Positions 55,401 to 64,000 of a stretch of DNA of 64,000 bases are shown here, piece by piece. The DNA is taken from NCBI GenBank assembly GCA_001584585.1, contig LSYV01000006.1, positions 1,237,113-1,301,112 of the forward strand, given 5' to 3'. The notes under the pieces are model-generated. The model did no database searches. It worked only from the letters and a program-made list of their open reading frames with translations, and was not told where the DNA came from. Numbering within the stretch: the stretch's first letter is position 1; each line of letters opens with the position of its first letter. The translations under genes were made by a program, and so were the position numbers. Origin of the DNA: Gonium pectorale. Lineage: Eukaryota > Chlorophyta > Chlorophyceae > Chlamydomonadales > Volvocaceae.

Positions 55401-58400
55401 GCCGGCGGCGCCGGGGCTGGCGGCGGCGGCGGTTCCGTTGGGGCGCGCGGCGGCGGCCTGGCGGCGCGACTGCAGGGTGCGCGTAAGGAAGTGGCTGCGC
55501 TCCGGAAGGCTCATCAACATCTGTGGCGTGACGACGGGAGCGCATCGGAGGCAGCACAGGCAGCACAGATGACGGGTGAGATGTGAAGGCCTGGCTATGT
55601 GCGGCACGGCTATGGCTATGGCACCCAAGGCCGTCCCTTCCCGTCCCCTTCCCAGAGGCGGCACACACCTGGCGGCACACACCTGGCCGCTGCTGGACTT
55701 CCGGATCGCCGACACCTTCGGGAGCCGGCGTAACGAGGCAAGGACCGGCTTGGCCGCCGGACGGGACATACGCTTCTGGCGCCCAGCTCTTCGTTGTTCA
55801 TTCCCCTTTCCCTTCCCCTCCCCCTTCTCATAGGCGCACGCAGCGAGCCATCAGGGCGGCTCCGAGACCCTCTCGACCCAGCGCCCGCTTCCCGTCCCCT
55901 CCTTTCCTCGTCCCCCCCCCCTTGCCTCTGCCGTCCTACCGTCCCCTGATGTGCATACCTGCAGCAGCGAGTTGGTCCTGGGCGCTGGCTCCAGCCCGCT
56001 ATCGCCGCCGTTGCTGTTAGTGCCGCAGGATGCATCCTGCTTAGCGGCGGCGCCGCCCGCAGCCAGGACTGCCGTGAGGCTCGTCGCAGCGGCGGGCGCC
56101 GTCAGCGCCGGCCGAAGGCCGTCGTCCGCTGGCGACCCAGCGGCGCCGTTGGCCCTTGCGGTGGCGGCGGCCGCTGCTGTCGCGCTGACGCCAACGATTC
56201 CGCTGCTGAATTCGCTGCCGACGGGCGTGGGCACGGCCGCAACGACACGCAGCCCAGGCGGCGGCTGATATGCGGCGGAGGCGGAGCAGCTGGCCCCGGG
56301 CACGGGCGCCGGCCGGCGGGGAGCTACGAGGATGCCGCCTTGCTGCGGCATCCGCGGGCTGGCGGCGCCGTAGCGCCGCTGCGAGGGCGAGGGCAACGGC
56401 ATGCCGGTGCTACTGCGGCTGAGCGCTCGGCCGCCGCCGCCGGTTGTGGCGCGCAAGGACATGGCGGCGGCCGCCGAGCCGGTGACGGCGCCGCTGCCGG
56501 CGGGCGCCGACTCGTAGGGGGAGATGAGGGCCAGCGGCAAGCCGCCAATGGAGTGGCGCGGCGTGCGGTGCCCAATCCCAGCCGACGCACGTTCGTTCGT
56601 GGATACGGACAGGCCCCAGGACCCGGTTGAGGCGCGGCCGGTCACCCGGCGAGCCGTCCCCGACGCCTGCGAGCCCCGCTTCGTCGCACGGCCGTAGAAC
56701 GCGTCGGCGGCTGCCGCTGATGCAGCGGCTGCGGCGGCTCGCCAGGGCGGGCTGCCCACCGTGGGAGAACCTACTGCGGCGGCGCCGCCGTCAATACCGC
56801 CGCCGCGCGAATCGTCCTCCTCGCCGCCGGGCTCTCCTTCATCCACCACCGCTACGGGTGTGTCGGCGCCGCCCCAGAGGCGACGTCCCGATCGCCCCCG
56901 CACGTGCGCCGCCGCGGCCGGCTCGCTGCCACGTGCGTTTGCTGACTTGTGAGTGCGCAGCGTGCGCTCTGAGCCCGGCTGTGGCGCCCCCGACGGCGCG
57001 AGGCCGCCGGGGCTGGTGCTGCCGGCGTCGGTGTAGGTGTGCGCCCGCGCCAGGAAGCGGGAGACGCGGCGTGCCAGGCCCCCTAGCGATGACGACGGCC
57101 CGGCGCTGCGCGCACCGCTGGCAGCTGCGGCGGCGGCGCCGCCGCCGCCGGCTGCGGCCGCGATGGCGCCGGATCCATGCGCCGGCGCGTAGTCGTGGGA
57201 TCGCCTGTCGTGCATGTGTATTTGCAGCGCTGCGGGGATGGGCAGCGGCAGAGTGGCGGGCAGCGATGCCGGCAGCGGCGGTGAACCGGGCCGGCTGCTG
57301 CGGCCGCCGCCGCCGGCCGCCTCAGCTGCGTCGGCGGGCCCAGCGTCCATGACGCCGCCCGGCGGCGGCTGCACAGAGTGCCGCGCCTCCTGCCCCATCA
57401 GCAGCACTGACGCTGGCGCCGCCGCCGCCGCTGCCACAGGCGACAGAGCTTGCGCGGCCCCGAGCCGACCCCCTGCCGGGCCCCCCGCCGGCGCCGCTGC
57501 AGCCGCCTCCAGTTCCTCCTCGCTATGCAGCTCCTCAGCCGACGCAAGCTCGGGCAGCGGCGAGCTGAGGATGCCGGGTACCTCGGCCGGGGCGCGCGAG
57601 GGCGCGGCAGCCGAGAGACCGGAGCGCGAGGGCAGCAGGTCGCACGGGCGGGTCATGCGACCCAGGCGTGAAGTCCCCGAGCAAGCGCGACTGGCCAGCC
57701 CCTGCTGCGAGGCCGAGGAGGCGCGGGAGAGGATCGCCAGCGCCGCGCCCGCGCCGCCACTCGTGCTATCGTGCCGGCTGTCACGCCGGCTGTCGCGCCG
57801 CGCGCTAGCGGCAGCTGCGCTGACCGGGACCGTGCCATGGAGAACGGGGCCGCTGCTGGTGTTGGTGCCGCGCCGCCGCTGCGACACGGTTTGGCGGTGG
57901 GAGGGGCAGGGCTGCGCCTGCCGCAGGGCGGAGGTCGAGCCTTGGCGAAGCGCCCAGATCGACGAGTTGAATGCGCGGGGCGATGATCCCCCGCTGCAGT
58001 TGGCGCCGACGGCGCTGTCAATGGCCACATCCTCCATGTTGGCCTTCATTGTTACCGCATCGGACAGCAAGTTAGGCGAAGACGCCGGGTCAGAGGCAGC
58101 ATTGGCCGCCATGGCCTCGACGCTCACATATGCGACTGCTGATGCAGCTGCCGACGGCGGAGCGGCCGCGGGCAACGGCGGCGCCGCTAAGGCAGGCGGT
58201 AGCGCCAGGGAGGCGCACTCCCGCAAGGATGCCAGGAACGGAGACAACGTGGGCGGCACCTGAACCGTCTCCTCGAACTCCTGTTGGGGAGCGCCGGGCG
58301 GGGAGCGACAGGCACGCCGTAAGGCACTGACGACCTGCGGAGCTCGGTCCACATACTCAGCTCCTCCTCCCGTGCTTTTGCTGACAAATTCCCGGTGGCA

Positions 58401-60857
58401 CGTGTGCTTCGTTCCTGGTTGGGGGCCCTAAAACGTGCACTCTGTGGACGTCAGTCCCCTCGTGGTTCACTCCGTCAACGGTCTCTGCCTAGCGTCCAGC
58501 CCACTCCATGTGACCCACCTCCCCGCTCTGGAGGCAGGACTGCAGCCTCTCCAGGGCGCCCGGCTCGTGCCGCAGCAGCTCACGCAACAGCAGCGGCACA
58601 CGGACTGGCGGCGACGACGCCGTTGCTCCCTCGCCTCCACCTCGGCCGGCATCTTCACCGCCGGCGCGTGCGTGCCCGCCGCCTGGCTGCTTCTGCTGCA
58701 GCCAAAGCTGCTCCCGCATTTCGGCAGCCGCCATGACGTCAGCGGGCGGCGCTTCGCCCTGCGTTGGCGGCGCAGCGCACACACATGAAACGGCAGGCTT
58801 GGCGCACGGCGCAGGCAAAAGCGCCCGGCAGTGCCGTGCCTGAACCGCACACACGTAAGGCCCCCTCCCGTCGGCGGCACGGTGAAAATCTGTGGCTTTG
58901 ACTGGTCTTCTAGCGTCTACCTGTCTGACTGCTCGAATTCCCATTTAACGGGACGGGACGGACTTTGACCGCATCCCAGTGCAAACCCAACCAGCCCGCC
59001 TCCGCATCGTCCCGGTCAGCCGCACCATGTAAACCTCCGCGTTCTGGTTCTGGTAAATGACGGCGCCAGTCGTGTAGTCCACGATGGTCAACAAGCCGTG
59101 CGCCATGTCAGCCGCCAGGCCTTTCAGGTTCAGCACGTTGCGCCGCACCGCCACCGCCTCCGCCTCCGCCGCCGGCACCAGCGTCGCAACGCTGAGTCCC
59201 AACGTGGCGGTGGCCGTCTGCGGCACCGGAGGCGACGCAGCCGCACTCGGGCCCTCGCCGGCCGCTGCCGCGCCGGCAAAGCCGCCGGCCAGCACCACGG
59301 CGGGCGGCACAGCGCAGTGTGTGATGCGGAGGCCTGGCGTTGACGCGGCTCCACAGCCGCCACTGCGCATTCCCAAGAGATGGACGTGCTTGCACCCGGC
59401 GTCGCCGCACGCCCCGGGTCCACACGAGGAGGCTGGCAGCAGGCAGGTCTGGATCTGCGGAGAGACGCGGGCTCAGGGAGAGCTTAGGGGCAGCAGTGGG
59501 GCTGGAGCGCAGCGCCCGACCTTGCCAGACATGGCGCACAACGGCCCGGGCGTGAGATCCCCCCGCCAGGCGCAGCCACTGTGCTAACAATCCTTGGCCC
59601 TCCTACCTGGACGTAAGACATGTGCTGCCAAGGACCCGTTCGCCGGCCCCCGCCGCTGCTGCTGTCGTCACCAGCGCCAGTCCCCTCGATCGGCAGCCCA
59701 TCAGAGCCGCGCCGTCGTGGGCCGTGGCTGGAGCCGCCGAGCTGCCCGCCGGCGCCGTCCCGCTTGCTGTGGGCCGACAAATCAAACAGCCCGGAGCAGC
59801 CCCCCAACGGGACTGTGGTGTCGAACAGCCGGCCCGCTCGAGCGGCCCTGCGGAGCAGCGCCGAGGCAGCAGGCATGGTACAGGAGCGTAAGGTTCATCT
59901 GCGCGTCAGCACGCCCAGCGGTGCGCTCAACCTCCTGCTCCGCTGACAACGATGGACTGCGTTTCCAGGGTGCGCGCCCACGGCGCCTACATGCGAGTAA
60001 TGGCGAGCATAAGCGAGCTTACAGCAAGCAACTGATGTGGTGCTCTGTGCTTCCGTAGTCTGTGTCGTACTGTCGACAAGGAACTGTGGCTGTTCATGAC
60101 AGCCCCTAGCGCCGTACACACCTGGACGCCCTCCGAAGCGCCCGCCGGAGCTCTTTCTCCACCGCGAGCAGCAGTTGTAGCGCCTCGGCGTACTCCTCGG
60201 CGCTACGGCAAAACACGAGCAAGTCCTCGGACAGCGCCTCCACGCTCCACCTCTGACGAGGCGGACTGCTGCTGTCGCTGTCGCCGCTGTCGCTCGCGCG
60301 ATGGCGACGGCTGCGGCCTCCGATACCGCAACACTTTCTGGGTGCAGAAGACCCCTCGTCGCTGCCGCTGGAGGTGTCACTGCCACTGCTGGCATTGCTC
60401 GCGCTGCGGCTGCGGCTGCCCCGACGCCTCCCCCTAGTTAGCCACCGCACAAGCAGGGGCACGCATGAGCCCGCCCGGGTGTCGCTCAGCCTGCCATGCT
60501 GGCTGGCCGCTAGTGCTCGGTGGGAACCCGTAGAGCCGGGAGAAGGCTCAAGGCGAAGGACTGCGTGCAGCGCGGGCGCACCACGTGTCGGGCCCTCCGC
60601 TTCCGCACCCAGGATGGGCAAAGGAACTCCATGCTGCGTCGGGCGAGCGTTCGAGCTCGTCGCGGAGTTCTGATGGATGTCACCAGGCAGCTGCGGACCG
60701 GAGTCGCGCCGGGGCACGATGGAGTCCGGTTCTGGCACCCTGGCATGGCCTTGCCGCCTTGAGGTGCTGCCACCTGCTGAATTGCATTCACCGCGGGCGA
60801 TGAAACGGATGCGCTCACTTGACTGGGACGTTCTGGTAACCCTTCAACAAACACCAT
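49493..60857 (-). CDS. Very large PAS / class III nucleotidyl cyclase, predicted guanylate cyclase
   Basis: Exons in coding order: 60857-60819 (tentative), 60690-60122, 59847-59607, 59454-59026, 58758-58519, 58334-55959, 55520-52829, 52426-52053, 51804-51734, 51631-51392, 51091-50995, 50540-50418, 50062-49798 and 49578-49493. Total is divisible by three, about 2,613 aa. The cyclase domain (about 2345-2590) has both metal-binding sites (FADIVGFT and GDCFMVAGG), purine-specificity Glu in VETIGD and Cys in [15 protein letters not shown], and the transition-state Asn/Arg of NTASR. Glu plus Cys is the guanylate-cyclase pattern (adenylate cyclases have Lys/Asp). Upstream, a PAS-like fold is split: [18 protein letters not shown] (about residue 400) and EFEETVQVP come early, while the closing strand [14 protein letters not shown] comes at about 2310. 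Between them lies roughly 1,700 residues of Ala/Gly/Ser-rich sequence encoded by two giant exons. [13 protein letters not shown] links PAS to catalytic core. No membrane segment was seen. The first exon and start are uncertain. Confidence 0.82.
50123..50192 (+). repeat. Tandem ~30-bp repeat in cyclase intron
   Basis: A unit containing GGTGAGACACACATACGAGC and GCGTTCA recurs about two and a half times in the intron between 50063 and 50417. No function is evident. Confidence 0.75.
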
Positions 60858-62464
60858 TTTTCCGATGGCGCGCTTGAATCAAAGCAAGCATGATATCATT
60901 TAAGTGCGCCTGCCTTTCCCAGGGAGCGCCGATGGCGAGCCCCGGTCGCACCAGTGTGTCAGCGCCCCCAAACGCCAACAAACGGCCGCGGTGATCATAG
61001 AAAATGATCTTCGGAACACATGTAATATATCCAACGAGCGCCGCGACGTGCGGCGATGTCAGCGAGCCGAACCGAGCCCACCTGAGAGATGCAGGACTCT
61101 AAGGAACGAGCCTGCGAGCCTCGCAGCCGAGCCCCCGATAGTTAAAACGGGGCTATCTGGAGCATGGTATGGGCCGGCTTTGTTGTCTCTCCTCGTAAGC
61201 TCTCCTCCCTTCCCAAATGCTTGAGCGGTGTGCATGAAGTTGGCATGGATTTATGATGAGCCTGCATTGGCACCTGACCTAGCGCCACCCAGGGACGAAC
61301 TACGAGAGACAGTGGTTAGTTGTTGTACGTGCAGTACGAGCGGGATCCGAGGACGCACGGTCCTCGCTGGCCTGAAACTGTACGTACATATAGGGTAGTC
61401 GGTACTCTCCCTGCGAGTCCAGGGAGCGTGTCAAGCGGGTCACGGCAGGCGGGTGGCGAGTTGCAAGAGAAAGATGAAAAGGATGGGCTTTGCGGCTCCA
61501 GCTCAGCTCCAGCTCACCTAAACGATTCGTCACGCGCCGTCGCCATCCCCAAAGTCTCCACATCTGGACGAAGTAACCACGTGCTGTCGTGTGACCCTCG
61601 AAGCCTGGCGTGGCCTTCCGCCTCCTACGCAGCTACGCAGCCCAATTGCACCTATCATCGGCCTGGCATACGATATAGGTACTACACGGGCTGTGTTTGG
61701 CAAGGTGTGCTCTTGGGATGTCTTCCCGGACGTTCCGGGGTGACGCAAGATGGTGCAACAGTTGTGTGACTCAAAAAAATATTACAGGATAAATGGTGTT
61801 GCAGCAGTTGCGGCAAATGCATCCAATTCAAACCAGGGAAGGTCATTAACATACTTACGGCCTGTGACGGTCCAAAAAGAGAACCAGAAACGATCCAAAA
61901 TGATGAGCCCTGATGCGTGCTGCTTCAGCTCACTGCGTACATGTAGCTAATTCACAAGGCTCGATATTCGCCATCTTAAAATACACGCAGCCTTACGGCC
62001 TTTTGACCACCCTAAGTGGGGGTTGCGCTTGCTGACGACACGAGCCACACATCCGGCGGCTGACCACCCCAAACAGCTTTAAGTTTAGCTGCATGATACA
62101 TACCAAGCCAATAGCATAAAGCCCATCCGCTGTCAAGAGAAGCGCAGCTCAACAGCTGCCCAAGACCCCAAACCCAAATATAAGGAAGCTTCCCAGCTGC
62201 CTACAGCCTGCAGCCACCGCCATGATGGTCGGCAACCTTCAGTGCGAAGGGCCCTGGCAGGGCCTGCTTACCCTGGCAGGGCCTGCTTACCCTGGCCATC
62301 ATATCACAGCGCCTTCAAGAGCTTATAATCAGAACGCCCACTGTAATGTGGTGGCCCTTCACAGGCCATGCGGTTTGTGCGCTTTACTATCCAACCCAGA
62401 GACACCAACTCCGGGCCCTGGGCGCGTGGGCCGCCCACGCCAGCACGCCAACTCCCCGATCTCC
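60858..62464. other. Intergenic region upstream of cyclase gene, AT-richer
   Basis: It contains the cyclase promoter next to 60858 and the 3' region of the H3 gene next to 62464. From about 61700 to 62200 composition is clearly AT-richer. I found no gene and no histone-type 3' hairpin directly after the H3 stop on the minus strand. Confidence 0.5.
62252..62289 (+). repeat. Direct repeat, 19-bp unit twice
   Basis: CCCTGGCAGGGCCTGCTTA occurs twice head-to-tail; each copy includes the palindromic core CCCTGGCAGGG. Confidence 0.9.
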
Positions 62465-63021
<557 letters not shown>

Positions 63022-63224
63022 TCAAGTATGAAAGCACATAGGGTTGAAGACAAAGAGCTGCAAGGTGCCGTACCTGTCGTACAATGCAAGCTTTCATATG
63101 CTTGCTGTTAGCCGCCAGGCTGCGCTAGCGTCCAATACCAGCTGCTATCACGTATCCTTATACTATTAATGCAAGCTAGGATCCAGGATCCAAGCTGTCC
63201 CACCGTACATACCGTGGTTGGTAT

Positions 63225-63255
63225 GGGTGAAGGGTGAAGGGTGAAGGGTGAAGGG
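63225..63255 (+). repeat. GGGTGAA heptamer microsatellite
   Basis: Four tandem copies of GGGTGAA followed by GGG lie about 230 bp upstream of the H3 start codon. Confidence 0.9.
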
Positions 63256-63894
63256 CTTTCTTGCACAAGGAAATGGTGCACTGAGTGACTTCCGAAATTT
63301 CGGAGTTGGCAGGACCCTGAGCGCGTGCTGGGCGTTCTAGGGCCCATTCCCGAGGGGGGGGGGGCGAGGATGCCCACACTTGTGCTGACCGGTTAGCCAT
63401 CCGTCATGTGCCCGTGTGTTTGTAACTAAGCGAGTGTGTACCTCTGCATGAGTCGTGTTACATCTGCGGGCCGACGCTGGCCAAGGGCGCTACCCGCCCC
63501 ATAGAGAGACCGCCTCAACGCTACGTGAGTAAGGGGCGTGGAGGACCGCTGTTTCCCCTTGCTCAACCGTTGGACGGCCTGCAGATGTAAGAACTGCAGC
63601 CGCCCTCTGAGAACCCGTCGCAGCGCTGCTCACTGGTCCGTTAAAGCAGCTGCTGCCCCCTGAAGTCCTCGCAGCACGGGGCCAGCCCCACGGCGGGCAG
63701 GGCCGCGCGTGCGAGAGCAATCAAGCCCTGAGCCAGACTGTCCTGTAAGCCCGAAGCATCAGCAGCATCTCGTGCCACTACACCTGTAAACGTACATGTG
63801 TATGCTGTATTTGTGGCAAGCCTGTCCCTTTGCGGGCAAGCTTCGACTTAGCATGACGACACTCAGGAGGAGCACAGGGGGGTAGCAATAGGTC

Positions 63895-63971
63895 TTGAAA
63901 TGAAACGACGCATATGACGAGCGTAAGCGCGAAAATGATGGTGTCGGTGTAGGAGAGTAGGACCCAGCTCC
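63895..63971 (+). repeat. Dispersed repeat A, copy 4 (long form)
   Basis: About 77 bp matching 27469-27538 in inverse orientation, from TTGAAATGAAACGACGCATA to GACCCAGCTCC. It may be one end of a transposon-derived element continuing past the window. Confidence 0.75.
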
Positions 63972-64000
63972 ATAGGTGTCGAAGGGGTGATGCCCCTGCA

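Noticed and set aside
53353..58263. Long plus-strand open frames (330-400 codons) opposite the cyclase exons
   Set aside because: They mirror the low-complexity Ala/Gly/Ser code of the minus-strand giant exons, lack motifs and splice logic, and are a by-product of few stop codons in GC-rich repeats.

Overview
The window is nuclear DNA from a chlorophyte green alga, most likely a volvocine (Chlamydomonas/Gonium/Volvox-like) species. It is GC-rich and its genes are cut by many introns of roughly 100-1000 bp with G|GTGNGN donors and NCAG acceptors. TGTAA polyadenylation-type motifs follow several stop codons. A histone H3 gene carries an intron and the shortened 'ARKTP' tail reported for volvocine H3. 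Proteins are rich in Gly/Ala/Gln/Ser low-complexity linkers. The exact species cannot be told from the sequence. There is one 20-N assembly gap (31527-31546). All exon models were assembled by hand from splice motifs, reading phase and family motifs, so boundaries are predictions.

Layout. 1-3612 (+): 3' part of an unrecognised Gln/Gly-rich gene entering from the left. 4777-10736 (+): 13-exon gene fusing a DnaJ J-domain to a mitochondrial-type trans-2-enoyl-CoA reductase (MECR/ETR1). 11751-15112 (+): ankyrin-repeat protein with an N-myristoylation-type start; one large intron holds an antisense fragment of an organellar RAP/FASTK-like repeat gene. 16413-21879 (+): exostosin-like (GT47) glycosyltransferase with two EGF-like modules and a duplicated terminal exon. 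24312-29879 (-): type II membrane protein with a GH42-like glycoside hydrolase domain. 30200-36373 (+): single polypeptide joining a prolyl 4-hydroxylase (PhyA/EGLN type) to a GT60 (Skp1 GlcNAc-transferase, Gnt1 type) domain. 37648-38201 (-): small, possibly IF1-like mitochondrial protein. 40072-46167 (+): type II membrane protein joining an O-fucosyltransferase-like domain to a GT8-like domain with a DAD motif. 49493-60857 (-): about 2,600-residue class III cyclase predicted to be a guanylate cyclase, whose PAS domain is interrupted by a very long low-complexity insert. 62465-62997 (-): histone H3 with one intron.

Common threads. Four consecutive large genes between 16 and 46 kb (GT47, GH42-like, P4H-GT60, O-FucT-GT8) are carbohydrate-active enzymes. 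Two of them, plus the J-MECR gene, are multidomain fusions. In the P4H-GT60 protein the hydroxylase would make hydroxyproline and the attached transferase is of the family known to add GlcNAc to hydroxyproline, so the fusion predicts a coupled two-step reaction. Regions upstream of several start codons (11.0-11.7, 15.4-16.4, 29.9-30.2, 39.7-40.0 and 61-62 kb) look visibly AT-richer than transcribed DNA. Short dispersed repeats sit mostly in introns and spacers.
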